From Pseudomonas umsongensis (lineage in GTDB: Bacteria > Pseudomonadota > Gammaproteobacteria > Pseudomonadales > Pseudomonadaceae), in NCBI RefSeq assembly GCF_002236105.1, contig NZ_NIWU01000009.1:1-64000 (forward strand): a stretch of DNA of 64,000 nt, read 5' to 3'. Below the pieces are notes generated by a model. That model was not told the origin of the DNA, ran no database searches, and was given only the letters and a program-made list of their open reading frames with translations. Each line of letters starts with the position of its first letter. Positions within the stretch are counted from its first letter, which is position 1. The position numbers were made by a program, and so were the translations under genes. Of this stretch, positions 9,672-18,180 are shown one piece after another.

Positions 9672-11510
9672 TCAATAACGATGCTTGCCACCCTGGATGT
9701 CCGCCAGCACCTGCCCGGTGACCTGCACATATGTCTCGGTGCCCGGCAACCAGGCGTAGATCGGGTCATCGCCGGTCCTGCCAGGGTCGAAGGCTTCGTC
9801 CTTGAGCCGAGTCTTCTGGTATTTGAAGGTCCCGGTGATTTCCATTTTCACCTTCACCCGCAGGAACAGCGGCACCGCGTAGGCCGGCAGGTGCTGTCGG
9901 GCGAACGCCAGCAGCTCGCCGAAGTCCAGGGTTGCCAGGGATTCCGCTGGCGTGATCGCCGCCATCCCGGCCCGGCCATTGGTGTTGCGCACCTCCACGC
10001 CATAGGCAACGGCCTCGGAAATGTTCGGGTGCTGCAGCAGGATGTTCTCGACCTCGGTGGTCGACACGTTTTCCCCCTTCCAGCGGTAAGTGTCGCCCAG
10101 GCGATCGACAAACTGTGCGTGACCGAAACCGATGTTGCGCAACAGGTCGCCGGTGTTGAGGTATCGATCGCCCTTGGCGAACACGTCATGCAGCACGACT
10201 TTTTCGGTGTTATGCGGATCGGTGTAACCATCGAGCGGCGCCTTGTCGTCGATCCTGGCCAGCAGCAACCCCTGCCCGCCTTTGCCGACCTTGCGCATGA
10301 ACCCATTGGCGCCACGGATCGGCACACCGCTGTCGTGGTCATACTCGGCCAGTTCCCAGGACATCAGGGAAAAGCCCACGGTATTGTCGAAATTGAGGAT
10401 GTTGGTGAAGCCGATGTTGCCGTCACTGGCGGCATACAACTCGCAGATGTGCCCGACCGCGAAGCGCGTCTTGAATTCGCCCCATGCGCCGGGACGCAAT
10501 CCATTGCCGATCATCTTGGTCACGCCGTGTTTGCCGTCGTCGGCACTGGCAGGCTGGTCGACCAGGTAGCGGCACAGCTCCCCCACGTAGCCCAGGGTGG
10601 TCGCCCGGTACTTGCGCACATCGTTCCAGAACTGGCTGGCGCTGAACTTGCGGCGGATGGCAAACCCCGACGCCCCGCTGATGGCCGAGCCCCAACATAC
10701 GCACAGGCCGGTGGCGTGATACAGCGGTAACGTGCAGTAGACGATGTCTTCAGGGTGCATATCCAATGCGATCATGCCGAAGCTTGCGCAACTGCGCATC
10801 CAGCGCCCGTGCTTGAAAACCCCGGCCTTGGGCAGCCCGGTGGTGCCCGAGGTATAGATGTAGAAACAAGGATCGTCGAAAAAGATCTGCTGGCTACTGG
10901 CGGGATTGTCGCTGCAGGCATCGACGCTGGCTGTCATCAGGTTGACGAACCCGTCGGGCGCGATGCCGGGATGGCTGTAGGTGTCCTGGTCGGCGACGAA
11001 CCAGGTACGCGCCATCTCGATCGGCACCCGCTCTCGGACCGCCAGGTAGGCCGGCACCAGTTCCGCACCGACAACGATGGCCGCCGGTGTCACCAGGTGC
11101 AGGCTATGGACCAGGGCATCGCGGGTTTGCGAGGTATTGAGCAAAGCACTGATGGCACCGACCTTGGCCACCGCCAGGATGGTCACCAGCAATTCCGGGC
11201 GGTTCTCGATGAAGACCGCCACCACGTCACCCTTGCCAATGCCTTGGGCAATCAGGTGGTGGGCGATGCGATTGGCCCAACGGTTGACCTGGGCATATGT
11301 CAGCTGCACCTCGCCGTACAGCAAGGCCGGGCCTTCGGGGTTACGCAGGGTAGCCTGCTCGAAGCTCCAGCCCAGGCCACACGCTTGGGTCGGATCCTTG
11401 ACGTTGGCGACCTTCATGCCCTTGACCACGCGAGGAATCGCTTTGGCAATGGAAGGCAGCTTGCGGAGCATCATGCCCCAGGTGATCGTGTCGTGCTGCG
11501 TGCGGCTCAT
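9672..11510 (-). CDS. Long-chain acyl-CoA synthetase (FATP/FadD6 type)
   Basis: A 612-residue AMP-forming enzyme that would activate a long or very-long-chain fatty acid to its CoA thioester. The adenylate motif YIYTSGTTGLPKAG is at residues 217-230; the second core motif LNTGDLLRNIGFGHAQFVDRLGDTYRWKGENVSTTEVE near residue 450-490 has the hinge and adenine contacts of the VLACS/FATP branch. Residues 1-40 are an amphipathic start consistent with membrane association. It is monocistronic, and a 344-bp AT-richer gap separates it from a divergent small gene. Exact chain length is not readable from sequence. Confidence 0.88.
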   Translation of the reverse strand: MSRTQHDTITWGMMLRKLPSIAKAIPRVVKGMKVANVKDPTQACGLGWSFEQATLRNPEGPALLYGEVQLTYAQVNRWANRIAHHLIAQGIGKGDVVAVFIENRPELLVTILAVAKVGAISALLNTSQTRDALVHSLHLVTPAAIVVGAELVPAYLAVRERVPIEMARTWFVADQDTYSHPGIAPDGFVNLMTASVDACSDNPASSQQIFFDDPCFYIYTSGTTGLPKAGVFKHGRWMRSCASFGMIALDMHPEDIVYCTLPLYHATGLCVCWGSAISGASGFAIRRKFSASQFWNDVRKYRATTLGYVGELCRYLVDQPASADDGKHGVTKMIGNGLRPGAWGEFKTRFAVGHICELYAASDGNIGFTNILNFDNTVGFSLMSWELAEYDHDSGVPIRGANGFMRKVGKGGQGLLLARIDDKAPLDGYTDPHNTEKVVLHDVFAKGDRYLNTGDLLRNIGFGHAQFVDRLGDTYRWKGENVSTTEVENILLQHPNISEAVAYGVEVRNTNGRAGMAAITPAESLATLDFGELLAFARQHLPAYAVPLFLRVKVKMEITGTFKYQKTRLKDEAFDPGRTGDDPIYAWLPGTETYVQVTGQVLADIQGGKHRY

Positions 11511-11854
11511 GGCTGATCCCGTTGGCTCTTCTTATTGTCGGGCGGCATTGATTGACCCCGAAAATACGTCAACGGTTCTGCGGCTGTACACGCGGTTTTT
11601 GAAATGTTTTGTATCCGCGACACCCACGTTTGAAATCGTGAGCGCGCATAAGGCAAATGGTTCCATTGAAGCGCCGACGACCACGCAAAATGCAGGATGC
11701 ACGATAGCCATTCATGCAGATTGCACGAAACCAAAAATCATCATCTTTTATATGTCATTGTTTTATATGATTATTTTAGAAAGCGACATACTGGCACAAT
11801 CACTGCAACAGTCTCCCCATGCTTGCCATTCAAGAGCTAACGGAGCTGACAGAC
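11511..11854. promoter_or_regulatory. Divergent intergenic region, AT-rich
   Basis: A 344-bp gap between the minus-strand acyl-CoA synthetase and the plus-strand small gene at 11855. No gene is supported. The part from about 11690 to 11790 is clearly more AT-rich than its surroundings and contains TTTTATATG twice (11746-11754 and 11761-11769, a 15-nt period). It probably holds the promoters of both genes. Confidence 0.4.
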
Positions 11855-12130
11855 ATGAGCCTCATCCAAGAAAAATTTTCCTCCTTGTTCTCCAACTTCG
11901 ACGTCACCACCCAGGACCGTCCTGATGGCGGCATCCTGCTGACCCTGCGCTGCGAGGGTAGGGAATTCAAACGCTCGATCTCCTACCAGCAACTGCACAA
12001 TGGCGATCAACTTTCGTGGGTCATCAGCGCCATTCGCCGCGACCTGGCCGAACAGGCTAGCGAGTTGCCACAAATCTCCCTGCTGCAAAGCCAGCAGCGC
12101 TTTGCCCTGCCGACCTATCATTCGCTGTAA
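11855..12130 (+). CDS. Small conserved protein, probably DUF3509 family
   Basis: A 91-residue soluble protein with no signal peptide, starting MSLIQEKFSSLFSNFDVTTQ. The pattern F-x-V-x-x-x-x-R-P-D-G-G-I-L-L-T-L near residues 15-32, then a basic RSISYQQL and a C-terminal helix, fits the Pseudomonas DUF3509 family as I remember it; function unknown. CGGAG lies about eleven bases before the ATG at 11855. A longer opening at 11819 lacks a ribosome binding site. A 9-bp stem hairpin (12152-12182) follows. Confidence 0.7.
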   Translation: MSLIQEKFSSLFSNFDVTTQDRPDGGILLTLRCEGREFKRSISYQQLHNGDQLSWVISAIRRDLAEQASELPQISLLQSQQRFALPTYHSL

Positions 12131-12151
12131 GGTCGCGCCGCGGTAAACCAA

Positions 12152-12182
12152 CAGGCCGTGCAAGCTTTCGCTTCACGGCCTG
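12152..12182. terminator. Hairpin between convergent genes
   Basis: Stem CAGGCCGTG (12152-12160) pairs with CACGGCCTG (12174-12182) around a 13-nt loop. It lies between the plus-strand small gene ending at 12130 and the minus-strand dioxygenase-like gene ending at 12207, and read on the minus strand it is followed by TTGGTTT. It likely serves as a bidirectional terminator. Confidence 0.6.
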
Positions 12183-12206
12183 AGTTGTGTGGGCAGCCAA
12201 CAGCTT

Positions 12207-12749
12207 TCAATCATCCATTCGCGGAAATCGCCCCGCGTTGTCGACGTCGGTGAAATTGGCCACCCAGGGTTGGCTGCTGGACAGACGAATCGCCACCACA
12301 TAGGGCTGTTCGCCGATGTCCAGCCACTGCCGGGTGCCGGCCGGCAGCACAATCAGGTCGCCTTTCTCGCACAGCACGGCGTAGACATAGTCCTCGATGC
12401 ATACAGACAACAGTGCACTACCCGCGCTGAACAGCATGACTTCGGTTTCGTTCTGGCGGTGCTCGGCGAAGAAACTCGCGCGTATCGACTCTTTTTGCGG
12501 GTGATCGCGGTCGAGGCTGATCACATCGATCGCGCGCAGCCCGTGTTGGGTCATCAGTGTATCGATGGGCGCCTGGCAGGCGCTGATGACATCTTCGTGG
12601 CTGGCACCGGGGCGGATTTTCGCCGTGGCTTGCCAATGGTCGAAGCGTACGCCCTGCTCGGCGAGGGTCGAGGCAATGTCTTCGAAATGAGTCAGCACCT
12701 TGTTGGGTACGTCGGGACTGGAAACGTGATAAACGGACAGGCTGCTCAT
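12207..12749 (-). CDS. Acireductone dioxygenase-like cupin lacking two metal ligands
   Basis: A 180-residue protein that aligns end to end with MtnD, the Fe/Ni acireductone dioxygenase of methionine salvage (start MSSLSVYHVSSPD, core YVYAVLCEKGDLIVLPAGT, end RFPRMDD). MtnD binds metal with two His and a Glu in EH-x-H-x3-E-x-E plus a later His in TKHW. Here H97 and E103 remain, but the second His is Gln (Q99 in EHRQNETEV) and the last is Gln (Q141 in TRQWLDIG). Normal catalysis is therefore doubtful. It is last in an aroC-MFS-mtnD-like operon with no mtnB or mtnC beside it. Either a repurposed paralogue or a decaying copy. Confidence 0.85.
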   Translation of the reverse strand: MSSLSVYHVSSPDVPNKVLTHFEDIASTLAEQGVRFDHWQATAKIRPGASHEDVISACQAPIDTLMTQHGLRAIDVISLDRDHPQKESIRASFFAEHRQNETEVMLFSAGSALLSVCIEDYVYAVLCEKGDLIVLPAGTRQWLDIGEQPYVVAIRLSSSQPWVANFTDVDNAGRFPRMDD

Positions 12750-12761
12750 CAGGACAACTCC

Positions 12762-13922
12762 TTAAGGGTTCAAGAGGGAACGCGTGTCCTCTTGCATTCG
12801 TGTGGCAATGATAACGGCTGCGGCCAACGCGGCGAGGCTGGCAATACTAAAGGTTAAGGGGGCGCCAAGGGCCGTCCAGCTGTAACCGGAATACAGCGCG
12901 CCCATTGCGCCACCGGTGCCGGCCAATGCGGCGTACCGCGCTTGGCCCTGCCCTTGCTGGCGTGGGCCGAAGCTGCGCTGCACGAACTGGATGGCCGCGG
13001 CATGAAAGCTGCCGAACGTCGCCGCGTGCAGCACCTGGGCAAACAACAGCACCCAGAGAAATTCGGCCAGCGAACCGAGCAATAGCCAACGCAACGCCGC
13101 CAGCAGAAAACTCGCCAGCAGCACGCGCCGTACCGAGAAACGCGCAAGAATGCGGCTCATCGCCATGAACATCAGCACTTCAGCGACCACGCCGACGGCC
13201 CAGAGCATGCCGATAACGCCCCGGCTGTAGCCCAGTCGTTCGAGGTGTAGCGTGAGAAAAGTGTAATAGGGCCCGTGGCTCATCTGCATCAACGCTACGC
13301 AGGCGTAAAACGCCAACACCCCGGGGCTGCGCAGTTGCGCGAGGAAACCGTCGCCGCTCAATCGCTCGCCCTGGACCGGCTGGGCGTTCGGCACCCACAG
13401 GCTGCTGAGCACGATCCCGGCCATGACCAGCACCAGCGCCGCCGGGTAAATGTCCAGGCTGAGCCATTCGAACAAGCGCCCCAGCGCGACCACGGTAATG
13501 ATGAAACCAACCGAGCCCCACAGGCGAATCTGGCTGTAGCGGGAGGTCTGGCCTTGCAGGTGCGCTAGCGTGATGACTTCGAACTGCGGCAGCACCGCGT
13601 GCCAGAAGAACGCGTGCAAGGCCATGACCATCGCCAGCCAGGCGTAAGTCTGGCTGACGAAAATCAGCGAAAACGTCAGCAACGTGCACACGGCGCCGAA
13701 GCGCACGATGGCCAGGCGCCGCCCGGTGTAGTCGCCGAGCCAGCCCCAGATGTTCGGCGCTACGCAACGCATCAGCATCGGGATGGCCACCAGTTCGCCG
13801 ATGCGCGCCGCGGAGAATCCCAGGTGATCGAAGTACAGCGCCAGAAAAGGCGCTGTCGAACCGAGCAGGGCGAAGTAAAACAGATAGAAGCTGGACAGCC
13901 GCCAGTACGGGAGCGCCGTCAC
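12762..13922 (-). CDS. MFS transporter, HcaT/PPP family
   Basis: A 386-residue inner-membrane protein with about twelve hydrophobic segments, beginning LPYWRLSSFYLFYFALLGSTAPF and carrying GWLGDYTGRR and RLWGSVGFI, features of the 3-phenylpropionate-permease-like MFS branch. The substrate is unknown. It starts with GTG at 13922, seven nucleotides after the aroC stop, so it is probably translated from the aroC message. The neighbouring downstream gene is acireductone-dioxygenase-like, and in P. aeruginosa the homologous transporter also lies between aroC and methionine-salvage genes (from memory). Confidence 0.82.
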   Translation of the reverse strand: MTALPYWRLSSFYLFYFALLGSTAPFLALYFDHLGFSAARIGELVAIPMLMRCVAPNIWGWLGDYTGRRLAIVRFGAVCTLLTFSLIFVSQTYAWLAMVMALHAFFWHAVLPQFEVITLAHLQGQTSRYSQIRLWGSVGFIITVVALGRLFEWLSLDIYPAALVLVMAGIVLSSLWVPNAQPVQGERLSGDGFLAQLRSPGVLAFYACVALMQMSHGPYYTFLTLHLERLGYSRGVIGMLWAVGVVAEVLMFMAMSRILARFSVRRVLLASFLLAALRWLLLGSLAEFLWVLLFAQVLHAATFGSFHAAAIQFVQRSFGPRQQGQGQARYAALAGTGGAMGALYSGYSWTALGAPLTFSIASLAALAAAVIIATRMQEDTRSLLNP

Positions 13923-13929
13923 CGCTGGC

Positions 13930-15021
13930 TTAGATCTGGCCCAACACCGGCGTGCTCACACGTACATCGGCGTTCTGGCCACGGTGACGCAGCAGGTGGT
14001 CCATGAGCACGATGGCCATCATGGCTTCGGCGATCGGCGTGGCACGGATGCCGACGCAGGGATCGTGGCGGCCTTTGGTGATGACGTCCACCGGGTTGCC
14101 ATGGATATCGATGGAACGGCCCGGCGTGGTGATGCTGGACGTTGGCTTCAACGCCAGGTGCGCGACGATCGGTTGGCCGGACGAGATGCCGCCGAGAATG
14201 CCGCCCGCGTTATTGCTGAGGAAACCTTGCGGGGTCATTTCATCGCGGTGCTCGGTGCCACGCTGGGCGACGCTGGCGAAACCGGCGCCGATTTCCACGC
14301 CCTTGACCGCGTTGATGCTCATCAGCGCATGGGCCAGCTCCGCATCGAGACGGTCGAAAATCGGCTCGCCCAGGCCTGGCATCACGCCTTCGGCGACCAC
14401 GGTGATCTTCGCGCCGACCGAATCCTGGTCGCGGCGCAACTGGTCCATATAGGCTTCCAGTTCCGGCACTTTGTCCGGATCGGCACTGAAAAACGCGTTC
14501 TGCTCCACCGAGTCCCAGGTCTTGAACGGAATTTCAATCGGGCCAAGCTGGCTCATGTAGCCGCGAATGACGATGCCCTGGGTCGCCAGGTACTTCTTGG
14601 CAATCGCACCCGCAGCCACGCGCATCGCGGTTTCCCGGGCCGAACTGCGGCCGCCGCCGCGATAGTCGCGTTCGCCGTATTTGTGGTGGTAGGTGTAGTC
14701 GGCATGGGCCGGACGGAACAAGTCCTTGATCGCCGAGTAGTCCTTGGACTTCTGATCGGTGTTGCGGATCAGCAGGCCAATGGCGCAGCCGGTGGTGCGA
14801 CCTTCGAATACCCCCGAGAGGATTTCGACTTCGTCGGCTTCCTGGCGCTGGGTGGTGTGACGGCTGGTGCCGGGCTTGCGGCGATCCAGGTCGCGCTGCA
14901 GGTCCTCCAGGGAAATCTCCAGCCCCGGCGGGCAGCCATCGACAATGGCGACCAACGCCGGGCCATGGCTTTCGCCAGCGGTGGTGACAGTGAATAGCTT
15001 GCCGTAGGTATTGCCGGACAT
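13930..15021 (-). CDS. aroC: Chorismate synthase
   Basis: A 363-residue enzyme that converts 5-enolpyruvylshikimate 3-phosphate to chorismate with reduced FMN, the last common step of aromatic synthesis. Family signatures are complete: GESHGPALVAIVDGCPPG near the N-terminus, RPAHADYTYHHKYG, GGGRSSARETA and the C-terminal RHDPCVGIRATPIAEAM. I chose the ATG at 15021 (MSGNTYGKLF), with GGAG nine bases upstream, over the upstream in-frame opening. It heads an operon with the MFS transporter and MtnD-like gene. Confidence 0.97.
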   Translation of the reverse strand: MSGNTYGKLFTVTTAGESHGPALVAIVDGCPPGLEISLEDLQRDLDRRKPGTSRHTTQRQEADEVEILSGVFEGRTTGCAIGLLIRNTDQKSKDYSAIKDLFRPAHADYTYHHKYGERDYRGGGRSSARETAMRVAAGAIAKKYLATQGIVIRGYMSQLGPIEIPFKTWDSVEQNAFFSADPDKVPELEAYMDQLRRDQDSVGAKITVVAEGVMPGLGEPIFDRLDAELAHALMSINAVKGVEIGAGFASVAQRGTEHRDEMTPQGFLSNNAGGILGGISSGQPIVAHLALKPTSSITTPGRSIDIHGNPVDVITKGRHDPCVGIRATPIAEAMMAIVLMDHLLRHRGQNADVRVSTPVLGQI

Positions 15022-15151
15022 GCAGGACGCTCCGTGAAATGAACCTGAATACGTAATGCGCGCCAGTATACGCAGGCTATCCAACTAGTTCATCCTCGAA
15101 CCTTATGGTTGCCTGCGAGTCCAACCGGCACCCTTTGATGATGGCCCGACA

Positions 15152-16102
15152 ATGCTGCGAGTTCTTGCCTTGAGCCTTACCCTGATTTCCGGCTTCGCCC
15201 AGGCCACTGTCCTGCAGCGGCCAATCTCCCTGGACACCGGCACCGGCGAGCTTTTCGGCTCGCTGCTGCTGCCTAAATCCGACACCCCGGTGCCTGTTGT
15301 CCTGATCATTTCCGGTTCCGGCCCGACCGATCGTGACGGCAACAACCCCGAAGGCGGGCGCAATGACAGCCTCAAGCGCCTGGCCTGGGTGCTGGCCAAA
15401 CACAACATCGCCAGCGTGCGCTACGACAAGCGCGGCGTCGCGGCGAGCCTGGCGGCCACCCCCGACGAACGCAACTTGTCGGTGGAAGCCTATGTGGCCG
15501 ACACCGAAGCCTGGGGGCGAAAACTCAAGACCGATCCGCGCTTCGGCCAGCTGATCCTGTTGGGCCACAGCGAAGGGGCCTTGATCGCCAGCCTCGCGGC
15601 GCCCAGCGTCGATGCGGCGGCGGTGATTTCCGTGTCCGGCAGCGCCCGACCGATCGACCAGGTCCTGCGCCAGCAACTGGGCAATCGCCTGCCTCCTCTG
15701 CTGATGTTGCGCAGCAATGAGCTGCTCGACAGTCTCAAGGCCGGGAAAACCGACGACAACGTGCCACCGCAACTGCAAGTGATATTCCGTCCGAGCGTGC
15801 AGCCGTACCTGATTTCGCTGTTCCGCCAGGACCCCGCCGCTGCATTCGCGAAGTTGAAAATGCCGGCACTGATCATCCAGGGCAGCAATGACATCCAGGT
15901 TGGAGTCAATGACGCCAAACTGCTCAAGGCGGCCAAACCGGACGCCGAACTGGCGCTGATCGAAGGCATGAACCACGTGATGCGCATCGTGCCCAACGAC
16001 GTCAAACGCCAGTTGGCCTCCTACAAGGATCCGAATTTGCCACTGGCGGCGGAGCTGGGCGCGCGCATCCTCGGATTCATTGACGGGCTTCGCTCCAGCT
16101 AA
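15152..16102 (+). CDS. Exported alpha/beta hydrolase
   Basis: A 316-residue serine hydrolase with an N-terminal signal peptide (about residues 1-18, ending FAQA), so probably periplasmic. The nucleophile elbow is GHSEG with S140; the acid is probably the Asp of QGSNDIQV and the base His is in GMNHVMRIV near the C-terminus. SGSGPTDRDGNNP is the oxyanion-side loop typical of the YqiA/acyl-peptide-hydrolase-like 'alpha/beta fold hydrolase' group. Substrate unknown. It is divergent from aroC, an arrangement conserved in pseudomonads. Confidence 0.85.
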   Translation: MLRVLALSLTLISGFAQATVLQRPISLDTGTGELFGSLLLPKSDTPVPVVLIISGSGPTDRDGNNPEGGRNDSLKRLAWVLAKHNIASVRYDKRGVAASLAATPDERNLSVEAYVADTEAWGRKLKTDPRFGQLILLGHSEGALIASLAAPSVDAAAVISVSGSARPIDQVLRQQLGNRLPPLLMLRSNELLDSLKAGKTDDNVPPQLQVIFRPSVQPYLISLFRQDPAAAFAKLKMPALIIQGSNDIQVGVNDAKLLKAAKPDAELALIEGMNHVMRIVPNDVKRQLASYKDPNLPLAAELGARILGFIDGLRSS

Positions 16103-16194
16103 TTTGCTCTCCAGTCTTGTCGAAAACGGCCGATAAGCCTTTGTCGCCAGCGTACTGGCTGGCGGCAGTCGAGCTTGGACAGGATCTCGCCGTT

Positions 16195-16986
16195 ATGACC
16201 GATACCCAGACTTCACCCGACACCACCGCTGAAAAAGACGTACCGCCAGCGGTCGAGCTGCCTTGGGCGGACGTCCACGTCGAGCACCACAAGATGCTCC
16301 GCCTGGCGCCGCTGCAGACGGACCGAAATACCGGTGGCCGGCCCCTGCGCTTTGTCGAGTTCGGCTACGCCGAACGCAACGACAAGCTGCGCAGCCTGAT
16401 GCGCATGAGCATCTCCCTGCCCGGCCAGCGCGTGCGCAAGGAACAGAATCATTTGGACGTATGGGTCGACCACGCGGAAAAACGCGTGCATTTCGGCCCC
16501 GACAGCGGCCTGCAAATCGAACCACTGAACCGCGGCATCGGCCGCTTCATGGCCGCCCACGGCATCAACTGGGCGAAGAAAAGATGGCCTGGCTACACCG
16601 TCGACGGCACCGACCTCAACAACAAGGACGCACTGAACGAAGACACGCGCCTGCGCCGCGATCACTTTTTGCGGGTGCACGGGTTCGACGTGGTCTATGC
16701 CGATGCCCAGCATTTGAAGGGCAGCGTCAAGGAGGTCAGGGTCGGCGACCTGTTGAGTGACTGGAACACCGAGAAAGTCCAAGTCGTGGAAATTCTCGAG
16801 GCGGCGCAGATGCTCCAGCAAGCCGAGCAGAACCTGGCCGAGCAGGAAGTCAAACTCAAGAAACACGAGGAGAAGGTCAGCAAATACAAGCGTGAAGACG
16901 CCGGTTTGCGCTTCACCATTACGTGTTTGGTGGCGTTTGCGGTGTTTCAGGCGGGGTTACTGATCTGGATTGCTACGCACCGGTAG
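16195..16986 (+). CDS. Conserved hypothetical protein with coiled coil and C-terminal membrane anchor
   Basis: A 263-residue protein without a signal peptide. The first 190 residues are soluble; GIGRFMAAHGINWAKKRW followed by RRDHFLRVHGFDVVY resembles the helix-turn-(F/Y)xxxGF layout of GNAT folds, but no acetyl-CoA loop is evident. Residues about 200-240 (AAQMLQQAEQNLAEQEVKLKKH) are a strong coiled coil, and the last 20 or so residues are one transmembrane helix, which would make it tail-anchored with the bulk in the cytoplasm. I start at the ATG at 16195; a longer opening begins at 16117 but is less plausible. Family not recognised. Confidence 0.7.
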   Translation: MTDTQTSPDTTAEKDVPPAVELPWADVHVEHHKMLRLAPLQTDRNTGGRPLRFVEFGYAERNDKLRSLMRMSISLPGQRVRKEQNHLDVWVDHAEKRVHFGPDSGLQIEPLNRGIGRFMAAHGINWAKKRWPGYTVDGTDLNNKDALNEDTRLRRDHFLRVHGFDVVYADAQHLKGSVKEVRVGDLLSDWNTEKVQVVEILEAAQMLQQAEQNLAEQEVKLKKHEEKVSKYKREDAGLRFTITCLVAFAVFQAGLLIWIATHR

Positions 16987-16991
16987 CGGCT

Positions 16992-17022
16992 GATCGTTCC
17001 CACGCAGAGCGTGGGAACGATC
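16992..17022. repeat. REP-like palindrome, family A
   Basis: A perfect 31-bp palindrome with GATCGTTCCCACGC arms, the reverse complement of the copy at 7531-7561. It lies between the convergent ends of the coiled-coil gene and prmB, a usual place for REP elements. Confidence 0.85.
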
Positions 17023-17032
17023 TGAGTGCAGG

Positions 17033-17941
17033 TCAGACGCGGGAGGCGAACAGGGCCTGATGATCGCGGCACTGCTCAGCCGTCAGCATGAACACGCCAT
17101 GCCCGCCACGCTCGAAGTCCAGCCAGGCGAAGTCGACCTCCGGGTACAACGTCTCGACGTGCACCTGGCTATTACCTACCTCGACAATCAACAAGCCCTT
17201 CTCGGTCAGGTGATCCGCCGCTTCGGCGAGCATGCGGCGCACCAGGTTCAAGCCGTCATCGCCACAGGCCAGGCCCAGTTCCGGTTCGTGCTGGTATTCG
17301 TCCGGCATGTCGGCGAAATCCTCGGCATCGACGTACGGCGGGTTCGACACGATCAGGTCGAAGCGCTGCCCTGGCAAGCCATCGAAACCATCGCCTTGCA
17401 CGGTGTAGACACGCTCGTCGACTCCGTGGCGCTCGATGTTCTGGTTCGCCACCTCCAGCGCTTCGAAGGACAGGTCGGCCAGCACCACTTCAGCGTTCTG
17501 GAACTCGTAGGCGCAAGCGATACCGATGCAGCCGGAGCCGGTGCACAGGTCGAGAATTCGCGCAGGCTCGGTGCCCAGCCAGGGTGTGAACCGGTTTTCG
17601 ATCAGTTCGCCAATCGGTGAGCGAGGAATCAATACGCGCTCATCGACGATGAACGACATGCCACAGAACCAGGCTTCACCCAACAGATAGGCGGTCGGCA
17701 CGCGGTCTTCGATCCGGCGCTTGAGCAGGTTCTGCAGGTGCGCCACTTCGTCTTCTTCCAGATTGCAGTCCAGGTAACTGTCGGAGATTTCCCACGGCAA
17801 GTGCAGCGCACCCAACACCAATTGACGGGCTTCGTCCCAGGCGTTGTCGGTCCCATGGCCGAAAAACAGATCCTCCCCATGGAAGCGGCTGACGGCCCAA
17901 CGGATATGGTCACGCAGGGTACGAAGGCGGGAAGTGATCAC
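17033..17941 (-). CDS. prmB: 50S ribosomal protein L3 glutamine methyltransferase
   Basis: A 302-residue SAM-dependent enzyme that methylates a glutamine of ribosomal protein L3. The methyltransferase motif I is DLCTGSGCIG (131-140) and the catalytic NPPY is at 200-203, as in the HemK/PrmB family; the N-terminal 110 residues are the helical substrate-recognition domain, with the PrmB-type LGEAWFCGMSFIVDERVLIPRSP. The gene starts with GTG at 17941 preceded by GGAG about ten bases upstream; no ATG alternative fits the conserved N-terminus. Confidence 0.94.
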   Translation of the reverse strand: MITSRLRTLRDHIRWAVSRFHGEDLFFGHGTDNAWDEARQLVLGALHLPWEISDSYLDCNLEEDEVAHLQNLLKRRIEDRVPTAYLLGEAWFCGMSFIVDERVLIPRSPIGELIENRFTPWLGTEPARILDLCTGSGCIGIACAYEFQNAEVVLADLSFEALEVANQNIERHGVDERVYTVQGDGFDGLPGQRFDLIVSNPPYVDAEDFADMPDEYQHEPELGLACGDDGLNLVRRMLAEAADHLTEKGLLIVEVGNSQVHVETLYPEVDFAWLDFERGGHGVFMLTAEQCRDHQALFASRV

Positions 17942-18180
17942 GACGGTAAACTCCAGAAAAATCGACGGGCGATTCTACCAGTCAAACGGCGTCCCGACGA
18001 CGCAGGAAATACACCGGGACAAATGTAGGAATTATCTGGTTTTATCGCCGGCTATTGAACAAAACTCAATACTTGACAACGCTGTAAGCCAGTAACGACG
18101 GTGCCTACGATGGTAGCGATTCACAGAAGCGCTCAGCCAGAGGACAATGTCGCAAAAGCCCCACCCGAAGGAGCCCCAGA

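Noticed and set aside
11746..11769. TTTTATATG direct repeat as a regulator site
   Set aside because: Two AT-rich 9-mers in an AT-rich gap could be chance; there is no symmetry and no adjacent regulator.
18070..18115. TTGACA near 18074 as a -35 box for the isochorismatase-like gene
   Set aside because: No -10 element is found 16-18 bases downstream, so I do not call a promoter.
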